Shown here: one piece after another, positions 1 through 8,642 of the stretch
How the letters are laid out: the number at the start of each line of letters is the position of its first letter
How positions within the stretch are numbered: position 1 is the first letter of the stretch
From: Dehalobacter alkaniphilus
GTDB taxonomy: Bacteria; Bacillota; Desulfitobacteriia; Desulfitobacteriales; Syntrophobotulaceae
DNA length: 64,000 nucleotides
Assembly (NCBI GenBank): GCA_040500365.1
Contig: CP148031.1
Span: forward strand, 1,240,001-1,304,000
Reading direction: 5' to 3'
Notes under the pieces: model-generated
Databases searched by the model: none
Told to the model about the DNA's origin: nothing
The model's input: only the letters and a program-made list of their open reading frames with translations
Position numbers and translations under genes: made by a program

Positions 1-102
1 ACGGGTTTCGGCAAGTCCATACTGGCAGTCTGCGGCGCGGTGATATTCGCGTCCCTGGCCGCGGTAATCCGGCTGACGAAGCCGATTGATTATAAACGAT
101 AA
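1..102 (+). CDS. C-terminal end of a membrane protein (partial)
   Basis: The frame is open from the window edge and gives 33 residues before TAA. It contains one hydrophobic helix of about 20 residues rich in Ala, Val and Ile followed by a basic tail ending in DYKR. It stops about 30 bp before the next gene on the same strand, so it is probably co-transcribed with the conjugation and Tad-like genes that follow. In such clusters a TadB-like or other T2SS-F-like partner commonly sits here, but too little is present to assign a family. Confidence 0.5.
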   Translation, partial: TGFGKSILAVCGAVIFASLAAVIRLTKPIDYKR

Positions 103-132
103 AACGAAAAAATCTGAAATGAGGTGAAACTA

Positions 133-1005
133 TTGGATGTCCTTCTATTTTTCTTTGCCCTATTTTTTGCGGCAGGGATCTATTTTATTATTGCCGACGC
201 TTTGAATCTGCCGGCCCTTGCAGCCACGAAAGCGGTATTGACGGTGGCAAGGCAGGATAAAAAGCAGACCATGAATCTTGAAACAGTCATATTTGAGCTT
301 TCATCAAAGCTTTCCAGGTTTATCACCATTGACGGTTACAAGCGCCGAAAGCTGGAAGCTTCTTTAAAATCGGCGGGGATGAAGCTGACCCCCGAAACCT
401 ATCTTGCCAAAGCATGGGTAAAGGCAGGACTGACGGCGTTTTTCATCCTGCCCGTTCTGCCCATTTTCCCGATCCTGGCTCCGGTGATTCTGTTTCTGGC
501 GGTAGCAATATTTTTCAGGGAACGGCAGGCAGCCGATGAAATGGTGAGGCAAAAACGGGAAAAGATCGAATATGAGCTGCCGAGATTTGTTTCTACCGTT
601 TCCCAGGAGCTAAAGGCTTCCCGTGATGTGCTCTCCATTCTGAAATCCTATCAAAAAAACGCGGAAGAAAGCTTCAAGCAGGAGCTCGAAATTACCATTG
701 CTGACATGAAATCAGGCAATGAGGAAACGGCGCTGACAAGACTTGAGGCAAGAATCGGAAGCACCATGCTCTCCGACGTGGTCAGAGGCTTGATCTCCGT
801 TAAGCGCGGCGACAATAGCACGGTCTATTTTGAAATGCTGAGCCACGATTTCAAGCTGCTGGAATTGCAGCGGCTGAAGCTTGTTGCGATGAAACGGCCC
901 GGCAAGGTCCGGAAATACTCTTTCTTTATACTCGGCTGCCTTCTCCTGATGTATCTTGGTGTTTTGGGCTATGAGATTATGCATGCTTTTGGAAAGCTGT
1001 TTTAG
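133..1005 (+). CDS. Type II secretion F-domain (TadC-like) membrane protein of the conjugative element
   Basis: About 290 residues with an N-terminal membrane helix (1-27), a cytoplasmic region with basic helices, a helix pair around 100-130, a conserved cytoplasmic block beginning EKIEYELPRFVSTVSQEL (about 140-250) and a final helix at the C terminus. This is the layout of T2SSF/TadB-TadC platform proteins, which sit in the inner membrane and organise pilus or secretion assembly with a TadA/VirB11-type ATPase. I prefer the TTG start at 133, six bases after GAGGTG; a GTG at 124 overlaps that ribosome site. The next gene follows after an 11-bp gap containing AGGAGGTGG. Identity as an F-domain protein is fairly safe; the exact Tad role is inferred from context. 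Confidence 0.7.
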   Translation: MDVLLFFFALFFAAGIYFIIADALNLPALAATKAVLTVARQDKKQTMNLETVIFELSSKLSRFITIDGYKRRKLEASLKSAGMKLTPETYLAKAWVKAGLTAFFILPVLPIFPILAPVILFLAVAIFFRERQAADEMVRQKREKIEYELPRFVSTVSQELKASRDVLSILKSYQKNAEESFKQELEITIADMKSGNEETALTRLEARIGSTMLSDVVRGLISVKRGDNSTVYFEMLSHDFKLLELQRLKLVAMKRPGKVRKYSFFILGCLLLMYLGVLGYEIMHAFGKLF

Positions 1006-1016
1006 GAGGTGGGGCT

Positions 1017-1415
1017 ATGCTAAAAGTGCTGAAATCCAGAAGCGGACAGGGGTATATTGATGTGGTTGTGCTGGTCCTTGCGGTAATGATGGTGCTTGCC
1101 CTCGTGCTCAGGGTTGCCCCCGTGTTTTCCGCCAAACAGCAGCTTGATACCTTTGCGGCGGAGCTTTGCCGCACGGCTGAAATCGCCGGGCATATCGGAA
1201 GCGAAACCACGGCAAGAGCCAATCGGCTTAAAGATGAAACCGGCCTGGACCCGGCAATCAGTTGGTCGAAAACGGGCAACATCCAGTTAAATGAAGAATT
1301 CACCGTGACACTTTCCACCACGGTCAATATCGGCCTGTTCGGTGATTTTTCTTCTTTTCCCATTACCCTAACCGCCAAGGCGACAGGCGTTTCGGAGGTG
1401 TATTACAAGAAATGA
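1017..1415 (+). CDS. DUF4320 family pilin-like membrane protein
   Basis: A 132-residue protein with a short basic N terminus (KSRSGQGYIDVVVLVLAVMM), one membrane helix at about 13-33, and a small beta-rich extracellular part containing one Cys. The arrangement resembles TadE-type pseudopilins, and the sequence fits the DUF4320 family found in clostridial conjugative elements next to VirB4-type ATPases. An AGGAGGTGG ribosome site lies directly upstream, and its last codons overlap the start of the next gene by 4 bp (ATGA), indicating translational coupling. It is likely a minor pilin or pilus-platform subunit on the cell surface; no enzymatic residues are visible. Confidence 0.7.
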   Translation: MLKVLKSRSGQGYIDVVVLVLAVMMVLALVLRVAPVFSAKQQLDTFAAELCRTAEIAGHIGSETTARANRLKDETGLDPAISWSKTGNIQLNEEFTVTLSTTVNIGLFGDFSSFPITLTAKATGVSEVYYKK

Positions 1416-1957
1416 CAAAACTGAGGAAAATCATATCAGATAAATCCGGCAGCTCCGCTCCTTTAACGGTCGCGATTGTCCTTGTCGTGATGATACTGTC
1501 CTGTACGGTTTTTGAATATATGCGGCTGATGGTCATTGCCAGCGGTGTGCGGGATGCGGTTCAGGCGGCAATGGTTGAGGTTGCCACCGGGAATTGGGAC
1601 GACGCCTACAACGGACTGCGCGAAGGCTACAGCGGAGGCTATACGTTAAGCGGAGCGGATTGGGTAGTCAAAATGGATACCGGAGATGTGTATTCCCGTT
1701 TGGAAAGCACCTTGGGCGTGAAAAAAGAAGGCGGAAAATATGTAAAATACACAGGCCCCGATGTGGAATACACCCTGTCCGGCCTATCCGTCAGTATGCA
1801 GAACGCTCCTCTTGCCCCATCCAACGTCAGCGGCATCTCCCAGCTATCCGCGACGGGGACTGTGGATATGGAAGTACCCTTATCCTTCGGGTGGGGCCAT
1901 CTTCCCCCCTTGAAAATCACCATGAAGCTGAAAGGCGGATTTACGCCGAAATTCTAG
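1412..1957 (+). CDS. TadE/TadG-like single-pass surface protein
   Basis: A 181-residue protein that begins with a basic segment containing SDKSGSSAPL, then a membrane helix (about 17-40) and a periplasmic or extracellular domain rich in Ser, Gly and Val. This is the shape of TadE/TadG pseudopilins, which are processed and assembled with Flp-type pili. It overlaps the preceding DUF4320 gene by 4 bp, so the two are translationally coupled. No catalytic or metal-binding motif is visible. I assign it by topology and position; sequence family membership would need a profile search. Confidence 0.6.
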   Translation: MTKLRKIISDKSGSSAPLTVAIVLVVMILSCTVFEYMRLMVIASGVRDAVQAAMVEVATGNWDDAYNGLREGYSGGYTLSGADWVVKMDTGDVYSRLESTLGVKKEGGKYVKYTGPDVEYTLSGLSVSMQNAPLAPSNVSGISQLSATGTVDMEVPLSFGWGHLPPLKITMKLKGGFTPKF

Positions 1958-1981
1958 CAGGAGGAGCGTGCATTTAACCTG

Positions 1982-2011
1982 TGGACACGGCGTTATTTTA
2001 AATGGTATAAT
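1982..2011 (+). promoter_or_regulatory. Sigma-A promoter ahead of the DUF6550 gene
   Basis: TGGACA (1982-1987) and TATAAT (2006-2011) are separated by 18 bp, and the -10 is extended by TGG (2003-2005). It lies 57 bp upstream of the start at 2068 and after the stop of the pilin-like gene, so it probably adds an internal transcription start within the conjugation module. Confidence 0.6.
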
Positions 2012-2067
2012 ATGTATGGAAATATACTTCGTTTTTATAGATAAAACCTATAAAGGAGGTTGATCTA

Positions 2068-2592
2068 ATGAGCAAATTAAGTGCCAAAACTCAAAAGAGG
2101 CTGCTGGTCTCAGGACTTGCCGCCTTATGTGTCGTTCTGGCAGTTGCCGTTTTCTCCTTTGTCGGAGGCAGCGGTGAAAAGGATAAATCAAATATTACCG
2201 CAAAGAATATAAGCAATAAGGTAACAGTGGATGATATAAAGACCGGCAGCGGGACGGAAAACCAGGCTTCAGACAAAAATGTAGTCCTCGATATCGGTAA
2301 ACAGCAGGATGTTGAAGTGCCGATTACCAAAACCCCCGAAAAAACAGCTGAACCGGAAAAACCTGTGGTCAAGGATGAAGACGCCTTGAAAAATTCCGAT
2401 ACACCGCCTGTATATGATAAAGAGCAGACCACTGTGGAGAAAAAAAGCAGTGAGCCCAAAAGCGGGGATAAAAAGGGCGGCAAGGTATATATCCCCGGCT
2501 TTGGATGGGTGACCGATGAAGGCGGCGGCGGAAAAGGTGAAGTTGTCGATTCGGACGGAGACATCAATAAACAGGTTGGACAAATGAATTGA
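2068..2592 (+). CDS. DUF6550 family membrane-anchored protein of the conjugative element
   Basis: 174 residues: short cytoplasmic N terminus (KLSAKTQKRL), one membrane helix at about 13-33, then a low-complexity, highly charged linker of Lys, Glu, Asp, Pro and Thr, and a conserved C-terminal block with GGKVYIPGFGWV, GGGGKGEVVDSDGD and NKQVGQMN. I recognise this C-terminal signature from DUF6550 proteins found in clostridial conjugative elements. An AAAGGAGGT ribosome site precedes the ATG. Function is unknown; the anchor plus long extended linker suggests a cell-wall-spanning or surface role in the transfer apparatus. Confidence 0.65.
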   Translation: MSKLSAKTQKRLLVSGLAALCVVLAVAVFSFVGGSGEKDKSNITAKNISNKVTVDDIKTGSGTENQASDKNVVLDIGKQQDVEVPITKTPEKTAEPEKPVVKDEDALKNSDTPPVYDKEQTTVEKKSSEPKSGDKKGGKVYIPGFGWVTDEGGGGKGEVVDSDGDINKQVGQMN

Positions 2593-2612
2593 AGAAATGA
2601 ATAAAGTGCAAG

Positions 2613-2645
2613 GAGTATGGTGAATGTGCCATACTCTTTTTATTT
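2613..2645 (+). terminator. Rho-independent terminator-like hairpin
   Basis: GAGTATGG (2613-2620) and CCATACTC (2629-2636) form a perfect 8-bp stem followed directly by TTTTTATTTT. It lies between the DUF6550 gene and the DUF5704 gene. An ATG at 2624 falls inside its loop, which argues against that ATG being the next gene's start. Confidence 0.65.
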
Positions 2646-2662
2646 TGACTGGAGGTGCTCAT

Positions 2663-4396
2663 TTGCAAAGAATTATATCCCTCCTGCTTTGCCTTGGACT
2701 GCTTTTCTGCTTTTCGCCGCTGCCTGCGCTTGCCGATACGGGCGGCAGCGGCAATCTCGATGGAGGCGGAGCGGACATTGGACAGGGAACAGGTGAAAGC
2801 TATTGGAACAGCGGAGATGACGGCGTTCGAGTAACGGTTGTCAGTGCGGCTACAGGTTCGCCCGTTAAGACGCCGATTGATTTAACCAACCGAAAATCTG
2901 ATAATACTGACTACCATTTTGGAAAAGTAAGCAAAGTCAGTTATCGAAATGGGGTACATTTATCTGTAACGACAAGCCAATATACCTATAAAAATCCGGT
3001 ACAACCCTTGCCGCGTATTATCAGCAGTGATGGCAGTGTAAATATAGAGGCAATAAAAAATTATTTCTGCTCCGAATATGCGGTAAAACTAATTGCCGAA
3101 ACGGCTGGAATTCCCTATGACATGCTGATCAGCGGAGAATACAAGCTTTTTTTGGAGCCCATTTCCTACTTCACCTTTCAAGGGCAGAAAGTGGCCATGA
3201 CCGCGACGGAGGCAGCCCTGTACGACAACCTGTTAAGCGGTGGTTTGCGTTCCAAGATGGGCGCTCTGACCCATAAAAATCTGCCCCTTTCCATGTTCCT
3301 AGAAACGTCGGATTTGGGCTTTGCTGCTTATTCCGGAGCAACGAACCAAAACCAGTCCAACGATACCATTATTGCTGAGCTGGGGCTTGGCATTGTGCGG
3401 TTTGCTGGCCAGCCTGCAACTCCGCCCGTTGAAACGGATTACGATTATGAATACAGGGTTGATACCGATGTAATAACCCCGGTTATGCTCTATACTTCCG
3501 GGGAAATCAATCCTGACAGTCCTGCAAAAGTAACTTTCAGGATAAAGGGCAGTACGTATACCGTCAGCAATATCGTCATTCCCGCAGGCGAAAGCCAACT
3601 TGTATGGTGTAAGTGGCGTACTCCTGCCAATCCGGAGGAGATCAGCATTACGGTAAGCAGCACCAAAGGCACATTAAGCCAAACGTCAATTCAGGCAAAA
3701 ATTATCCGTCTGGATGAAAATGAGCCGTCGAATCCGACGGCAACAGACAGAAATGACGGTTTCTCGACAGTCGGGATTCCGTCAAGGACAGTAAAAACCT
3801 CAGCCTCCTGGGGTGTTTGGTGGGCGCAATGGCATCCCTATTGGGTATGGATATCCCATTGGGTGTGGGTTGGCGGTGAGGACGACGGAAGCTGGGAAGA
3901 TCATGGCCGATGGGAGGACCACGGCTGGTACGATTTTTTTAAGGACAACTATTCCGCATCCCTTTCCGGTAGCATGAGCCTTTTGCCGGATGATAAAGTA
4001 CCTACCGCCAGCGGTAACACCATGAGATCAGGCTATGGGGTAAAGACCACCGTCAATGCGCAGTTTACAACCAACGCGCCGTCCTCCCATGTGACAGGGG
4101 CGCAGACGACGACTGCCTATTTCCCCGAATTCCATTATAAGGATTACTGGCGCTTGTTGGACCGGACGGCAAGCGGATATTCCGCACAATTCCAGTTTAA
4201 GACAAACAAGTATTCCACCTACAACCGCAGGGTTCACTTTTTGCCGCTGTGGTATCCCAACGGGCAGTACACGGTGGATACCTACATTCAGGATGCCTGG
4301 ACCCCTGCCGGGATGCTGTCAATCAGCGAAAGGGATGATGTGACGGTTTCCGGCTCACTTTATGATGATTGGCACCTTGCGCCACTTGTCCCATAA
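2663..4396 (+). CDS. DUF5704-like secreted protein of the conjugative element
   Basis: With the TTG start at 2663 (GGAGGTG at 2651-2657) the 577-residue product opens with a clear signal peptide, QRIISLLLCLGLLFCF followed by PLPALADTGG, and cleavage after ALA is likely. The mature part is beta-rich with no catalytic motif that I can identify. An aromatic segment about two-thirds along (WWAQWHPYWVWISHWVWVGG) and repeated EDHGRWEDHGWYD units stand out. The length and the N-terminal region fit the DUF5704 family of clostridial conjugative elements. It is predicted to be exported and could act in cell contact or mating-channel function; that is inference from its place among transfer genes. An in-frame ATG at 2624 would spoil the signal peptide. 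Confidence 0.6.
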   Translation: MQRIISLLLCLGLLFCFSPLPALADTGGSGNLDGGGADIGQGTGESYWNSGDDGVRVTVVSAATGSPVKTPIDLTNRKSDNTDYHFGKVSKVSYRNGVHLSVTTSQYTYKNPVQPLPRIISSDGSVNIEAIKNYFCSEYAVKLIAETAGIPYDMLISGEYKLFLEPISYFTFQGQKVAMTATEAALYDNLLSGGLRSKMGALTHKNLPLSMFLETSDLGFAAYSGATNQNQSNDTIIAELGLGIVRFAGQPATPPVETDYDYEYRVDTDVITPVMLYTSGEINPDSPAKVTFRIKGSTYTVSNIVIPAGESQLVWCKWRTPANPEEISITVSSTKGTLSQTSIQAKIIRLDENEPSNPTATDRNDGFSTVGIPSRTVKTSASWGVWWAQWHPYWVWISHWVWVGGEDDGSWEDHGRWEDHGWYDFFKDNYSASLSGSMSLLPDDKVPTASGNTMRSGYGVKTTVNAQFTTNAPSSHVTGAQTTTAYFPEFHYKDYWRLLDRTASGYSAQFQFKTNKYSTYNRRVHFLPLWYPNGQYTVDTYIQDAWTPAGMLSISERDDVTVSGSLYDDWHLAPLVP

Positions 4397-4416
4397 ACGC
4401 GGAAGGAGTTTTTTTA

Positions 4417-4869
4417 ATGGAAAACGAAACGGATATGAGAAAGCTGCGTGTTTTGGTTGTGAAGCCTGAAAAGCCGCCTTATGTCGTCGAAATTGAAAAC
4501 AATCTTCCGGTCCTGCAGGAGCTGGTGGGCGGAGATATACAGTATGTCGGGCTCGATAGGGACGCTTTCTTCTACTGCAATGAGGAAGGCAAGCTGTTGG
4601 GGCTTCCAGGAAATCGCAAGCTGGATAACGGTGATATTGTGGCAGGGACTTTTATCATCTGCCGTGAAGATGGAATAGGTGAAGAAGTTTCACTCACGGA
4701 TGAACAAATTAAAAAATATATGCAGCGGTTTAAGGAACCGGAAAGATATGCCACCCGGGAGGTTGAGGACGCGATCTGTGTCAGCGTTAAATCTTATAAT
4801 AGCAGGGACGACTTTTTTAAAGCTCTTTTTAATGACGAAGATGAGGACGAAGACGAAATGGAGCTATAA
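4417..4869 (+). CDS. DUF3846 domain protein
   Basis: 150 residues starting at ATG 4417 after GGAAGGAG. The first two-thirds match the DUF3846 pattern: KLRVLVVKPEKPPYVVEIEN, then LVGGDIQYVGLD, FYCNEEGKLLGLPGNRKL and a DIVAGTFII strand. DUF3846 proteins are small accessory proteins of mobile elements and phages with no established function. The C terminus is an acidic tail (DEDEDEDEMEL). It lies 20 bp after the DUF5704-like gene and is probably co-transcribed with it. Confidence 0.75.
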   Translation: MENETDMRKLRVLVVKPEKPPYVVEIENNLPVLQELVGGDIQYVGLDRDAFFYCNEEGKLLGLPGNRKLDNGDIVAGTFIICREDGIGEEVSLTDEQIKKYMQRFKEPERYATREVEDAICVSVKSYNSRDDFFKALFNDEDEDEDEMEL

Positions 4870-5018
4870 TTAACGGGCCTTTTGGGGCTGTATCTAAACG
4901 GGTGCAGTTCTTTTTTATCTGGAGGCGGTTACGCCTGGGGCATAGAAGCATGTTCAAATCGGTACATTGCGAAGACCGAAGGCATTCAGGAAATCGAAGA
5001 AAGCGAGGTGGAAATAGC

Positions 5019-5708
5019 TTGATTTTCCCCATTATCATGATTATGGTATGCGCTGCCCTGGGGGGCGGCGCTTTTCTTTTCATCAGCCTGTCGGATAAAA
5101 AGAAAAAACAGGCTGCGGCAGCAGATGGTCAGCAAAAGACGGCCAACGAGTTTGTCAACGTCAAGGACATCAAGGGCAGGTATCTCTACACAAGAGATCA
5201 GCTTGTCCTTTGTTATTTGAAAATAAGCCCTATCAGCATCGACCTGTTCAGCAAGAGCGAAAAGCAGCAGTTGGTCAAGCAGCTTACGGCGAGCATGTCC
5301 GGCGTTCAGCACCCTTTTAAATTTCTTGCCGTATCCCGTCCGGTGGATATTACGCCTTTGATCTCCGAACTGTCAGCGGCGCTTGCCACCTCCGACCCCA
5401 AGCAGAAGGAGCTTTTAAAGCAGGAAATCCTGGAAATGACCACCTTTGCCCTGTCCGGCGAGGTGGTGGAGCGCCAGTTTTACATCGTCCTATGGGAAAA
5501 AGCCGACGAAGGCGCCGAAAAGGAACTGCTGGTGAAGGCCAAGGATTTCGCGGGAAACTTCGACGACTGCGGGATTGGCTGCGAGATTTTGGAGCAACAG
5601 GATATTGTGAGGCTCTGCAACCTCATCAACAACCCCGCCTATATGCACCTGGAGGACACCGACTTTACCCCTTCCATTCCCATTTTAGGCGGAGGTGTTG
5701 TATTTTGA
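5019..5708 (+). CDS. Membrane-anchored conjugation protein preceding VirB4
   Basis: I place the start at TTG 5019, nine bases after GAGGTG, giving 229 residues that begin with a clean membrane helix (IFPIIMIMVCAALGGGAFLF), then a basic KKKK stop-transfer and a cytoplasmic alpha/beta domain. The segment around LYTRDQLVLCYLKISPISID and VVERQFYIVLWEK resembles the N-terminal domain seen in VirB4/TraC-type proteins, so it may act as a membrane adaptor for the ATPase. Its stop overlaps the TTG start of the VirB4 gene. About 150 bp before the start (4870-5018) shows no gene I can support. The function is inferred from position and weak resemblance. Confidence 0.5.
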   Translation: MIFPIIMIMVCAALGGGAFLFISLSDKKKKQAAAADGQQKTANEFVNVKDIKGRYLYTRDQLVLCYLKISPISIDLFSKSEKQQLVKQLTASMSGVQHPFKFLAVSRPVDITPLISELSAALATSDPKQKELLKQEILEMTTFALSGEVVERQFYIVLWEKADEGAEKELLVKAKDFAGNFDDCGIGCEILEQQDIVRLCNLINNPAYMHLEDTDFTPSIPILGGGVVF

Positions 5709-7546
5709 TAGGAATCTCAAAAAAAAAGGCCGAGTTCATACCGGTTAACGAGGCCCTGTTAAACGTCATTTCGCCGATGGGGCTTGAAATCAAGAAAAAC
5801 AGCCTGGTGATCGGTGAAAACACCGGAAAGATTTACGGCGTTGTCCGCTATCCGCAAAAGGTGGATACGGGCTGGCTGAGTAAAATCACCAACATACCGG
5901 GCACCCTTGTTTCCATCGGCATTCAGCTTGTAGACAATGGTGCTTTAATTTCAGCCATATCCAGGAGTATTATTCAAAACCGGGCCACTGCCGATGGTGC
6001 CAAGGACCCTCTTACCAGGCAAAGAAGTGAAAAAGCTGCGGAGGACGGAGAACGCATTATGCTCCAGATCGACCAAAACGGCGAAACCGTGGCGCTGATG
6101 AGTCTTGTCATCATGCCGGTAGCCCATGACGAAAAAAGCTTTGTCAAAGGATGCCGGCGGGTGGAGAGTGTTATAACCGTGATGAAATGCAAGGTCAGGA
6201 CTCTTGCCAACCTGCAAAAAGAAGGCTTACAGACCATTTCTCCCACCTATCCGTCCAATCCGGTTGTGGAGAGCATTGTGCAGCGTATTATCCCCATGAG
6301 CACCTTTGTAGGCGGCTTCCCGTTTGCAAGTTCCGGCTTCAATGACGGCACCGGCTATTATTTTGCCAAGGACAACAATGGAGGATTGATCATTGTGGAC
6401 ACCTGGAAGCGCGGCAATGACCGTACCAATTCCAATATGGTCATTATGGGCGTTGCCGGCGTGGGCAAATCCACAGCCGTCAAACATATTGCCCTGGCCG
6501 AATACATGAAAGGCATCAAGCTGATTTTTATTGACCCTGAATCAGAGTACCGGGATCTTTGCCTGAATTTGAACGGCGACTGGATTAACGCGGGGGGCGG
6601 TGCCAACGGCAGAATCAATCCCCTGCAAATCCGACCAGCACCGAGGGACAGCGAGGATGAGCCGGACGAAAAGGGCGGCAAGCTGTACCGGGACGAGGGC
6701 AACGGCATGTCGGACATGGCGCTCCACGTTAAGAATCTGGAGATATTCTTCAATCTCTACCTACCGAGCCTTACGGACATGCAGAAGGCCATCCTGAAAC
6801 AGAGCGTTATCGAGCTTTACAACCGGTTCGGCATTTATTGGGAAACGGATATTGCTACACTGTCCAATACACAATTTCCCACCTTCAGCGATTTGCATGG
6901 GCTGATCACCGAAAAAGCGGAGAAGGACAAAAACAATCCCGTTTACCGTGACCTGGCTTTGCTGCTGTATGATGTAGCCAACGGCAGCGACAGTTTTTTA
7001 TGGAACGGCCACACCACCGTTGAGACCCATTCCCGCTGCATTTGTCTGGACACTCATTCCCTGCAAAACACAAGTGAAAACATCAAACGGACGCAATACT
7101 TCAACCTGTTGACCTGGTGCTGGGAGCAGATGTCCAAAGTCAGGACCGAGCGGGTATTGCTCATTTGCGATGAAGCCTATCTGATGATCGACCCCCAGGT
7201 GCCGCAGAGCCTTGTGTTTTTGCGCAATGTGGAAAAACGGGCCAGAAAATATGAAGCAGGACTAATCATCATCTCCCACAGCGTCGTAGATTTTCTTTCC
7301 CCTGAAATCAAGATGTACGGGCAGGCTCTGCTGGACATCCCCTGTATCAAAATCATCATGGGGACCGACGGAAAGAATTTGCAGGAAACAAAAGAGCTTT
7401 ACAATCTTACCGACGCGGAGGAAGAATTGCTGGAAGGAAAGAAACGGGGCCACGCCTTGTTTGTGATCGGCTCCAAGCGTCTGCACGTCAATTTTGAGAT
7501 ACCTGAATACAAGTTTGACTATATGGGTAAGGCTGGAGGAAGATAA
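5705..7546 (+). CDS. VirB4-like conjugal transfer ATPase
   Basis: 613 residues from TTG 5705, which overlaps the previous stop and follows GGAGGTG. The Walker A motif GVAGVGKSTAVKH is at about 248-260 and the Walker B segment RVLLICDEAYLMID is at about 482-496, with the expected VirB4 region between them and a C-terminal block ending near KKRGHALFVIGSKRLHVNFE. It is the cytoplasmic motor of a type IV secretion system and energises DNA transfer. The sequence is typical of the short VirB4 branch of clostridial conjugative elements (CD1110 group). It is the last + strand gene before a bidirectional terminator. Confidence 0.9.
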   Translation: MIGISKKKAEFIPVNEALLNVISPMGLEIKKNSLVIGENTGKIYGVVRYPQKVDTGWLSKITNIPGTLVSIGIQLVDNGALISAISRSIIQNRATADGAKDPLTRQRSEKAAEDGERIMLQIDQNGETVALMSLVIMPVAHDEKSFVKGCRRVESVITVMKCKVRTLANLQKEGLQTISPTYPSNPVVESIVQRIIPMSTFVGGFPFASSGFNDGTGYYFAKDNNGGLIIVDTWKRGNDRTNSNMVIMGVAGVGKSTAVKHIALAEYMKGIKLIFIDPESEYRDLCLNLNGDWINAGGGANGRINPLQIRPAPRDSEDEPDEKGGKLYRDEGNGMSDMALHVKNLEIFFNLYLPSLTDMQKAILKQSVIELYNRFGIYWETDIATLSNTQFPTFSDLHGLITEKAEKDKNNPVYRDLALLLYDVANGSDSFLWNGHTTVETHSRCICLDTHSLQNTSENIKRTQYFNLLTWCWEQMSKVRTERVLLICDEAYLMIDPQVPQSLVFLRNVEKRARKYEAGLIIISHSVVDFLSPEIKMYGQALLDIPCIKIIMGTDGKNLQETKELYNLTDAEEELLEGKKRGHALFVIGSKRLHVNFEIPEYKFDYMGKAGGR

Positions 7547-7547
7547 A

Positions 7548-7590
7548 AAAAGCAGGCTGCATCGGTATCAATCTCATGCAGCCTGCTTTT
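7548..7590. terminator. Bidirectional rho-independent terminator
   Basis: A perfect 15-bp stem, AAAAGCAGGCTGCAT (7548-7562) with ATGCAGCCTGCTTTT (7576-7590), with A/T tracts on both sides. It lies between the convergent VirB4 gene (stop at 7546) and the XRE gene (stop at 7592) and can end both transcripts. Confidence 0.85.
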
Positions 7591-7591
7591 C

Positions 7592-7903
7592 TCATTTTGT
7601 CTTTAAGTCCTTAATAATAGCCAGAAGATGCTCCAACTGGCCATCATCTAGTTTTTTTAACTCACCCATCAAGCCATTTAATTTTGTCGGAAAGTTTACT
7701 TCGTCATCAAAAAAATCCTTTGGGGGGACATTCAGATATTCGCAGATATAAAAAAATCCTGTCATGGACGGTAGCGACTTTTTGTTCTCAATTTTATTGA
7801 TATAGCTTTCGCTTTGACCTAAAGACAGGCTCATATCCCTTGCGGAAACCCCTTTTTGTGTGCGGAGCCTGGTTAATCTTTCGTAAAATAAATCCTCATA
7901 CAT
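7592..7903 (-). CDS. XRE-family helix-turn-helix regulator
   Basis: 103 residues. An HTH_3 domain occupies about 5-62 (YERLTRLRTQKGVSARDMSL, LGQSESYINKIENKKSLPSM, then FFYICEYLNVPPKDFFDDE), followed by a short helical tail that may mediate dimerisation. This type of small regulator controls transfer genes in conjugative elements. It is transcribed divergently from the SLOG/DUF1273 gene, with a strong promoter for the latter in the shared gap, and convergently to VirB4. It probably represses the divergent promoter; that is inference from arrangement. Confidence 0.85.
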   Translation of the reverse strand: MYEDLFYERLTRLRTQKGVSARDMSLSLGQSESYINKIENKKSLPSMTGFFYICEYLNVPPKDFFDDEVNFPTKLNGLMGELKKLDDGQLEHLLAIIKDLKTK

Positions 7904-7979
7904 TACAATTTACCCCCTCATATATATGATTATAGACAATACATTGGCTCATTATACGGAATTACAGCATATGTTTTTA

Positions 7980-8008
7980 TTGACACGGGGAAATGTATTC
8001 CATATAAT
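7980..8008 (+). promoter_or_regulatory. Consensus sigma-A promoter for the SLOG/DUF1273 gene
   Basis: TTGACA (7980-7985) and TATAAT (8003-8008) match consensus exactly with a 17-bp spacer. The spacer carries an imperfect palindrome GGAAATGTATTCC, a plausible operator for the divergent XRE regulator. Confidence 0.8.
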
Positions 8009-8063
8009 GTAAGAATATATATGCTAAGATTCTTTATTATTAGGAAAAAGGTGGTTGCCTAAA

Positions 8064-8621
8064 ATGATGATGTTTATTAAAGAAGCCAATATAAAGTCTG
8101 CCTGCTGCTTTGCGGGACCCCGCCCTCAAAGTCTTCCCCTTGGGTTTGACGAAGAAAACGCCGGTTTCCTGCGGTTGAAGCAGGTACTGAAGGAGCAATC
8201 GGTCCATTTGATTGAAGCTTTGGGAGTTACCCATTTCATCAGCGGTGTTGATTTAGGTGTCGGCCAGTTTGCCGCAGAAATCGTCCTTGACCTCAAAAGA
8301 GACTATCCCGAAATTACCCTGGAGTGCGTTATTCCCTGTGAGGATCAGGCGGCAAAATGGACGATAGCGCAGCGTGACAGGTACTTTTCTATTGTGGAAC
8401 GATGTGATAAGGAAACCCTTTTGCAGCGTCATCACACTAAGGATTGCATCAAAAAGAAAAAAGAATACATGGTCAAGCAAAGTAATTATGTGCTTGCGGT
8501 ATGGAACGGCAAACCTGGCGGCCCGGGCAACATCCTTTCTCTTGCCCGCACCCTGGGAAAGACTGTGATTCTGATTGACCCCAATACATTTGAAGTGCGA
8601 ACTGATTCTAATAAACACTAG
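8064..8621 (+). CDS. SLOG/DUF1273 (YpsA-like) protein
   Basis: 185 residues from ATG 8064, nine bases after AGGTGG; a TTG at 8055 is less well placed. The N-terminal SACCFAGPRPQSLPLGF motif, FISGVDLGVGQFAAEIV and the C-terminal YVLAVWNGKPGGPGNIL block define the DUF1273/YpsA branch of the SLOG superfamily, Rossmann-like proteins thought to bind nucleotides or nucleotide-derived ligands. Copies are common on mobile elements. It is the first gene behind a consensus promoter and is followed by its own terminator, so it is expressed separately from the peptidase gene downstream. Physiological role unknown. Confidence 0.85.
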   Translation: MMMFIKEANIKSACCFAGPRPQSLPLGFDEENAGFLRLKQVLKEQSVHLIEALGVTHFISGVDLGVGQFAAEIVLDLKRDYPEITLECVIPCEDQAAKWTIAQRDRYFSIVERCDKETLLQRHHTKDCIKKKKEYMVKQSNYVLAVWNGKPGGPGNILSLARTLGKTVILIDPNTFEVRTDSNKH

Positions 8622-8642
8622 CGACACAGCCCAATAAACCGT

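Noticed and set aside
2624..2662. ATG 2624 as the start of the DUF5704-like gene
   Set aside because: It lies in the loop of a terminator hairpin and adds residues ahead of the signal peptide; TTG 2663 has GGAGGTG and a clean signal sequence.
5492..5704. N-terminal extension of VirB4 beginning at 5492
   Set aside because: This stretch is inside the preceding gene in another frame and is very Arg-rich, as a shadow would be; TTG 5705 has its own ribosome site.
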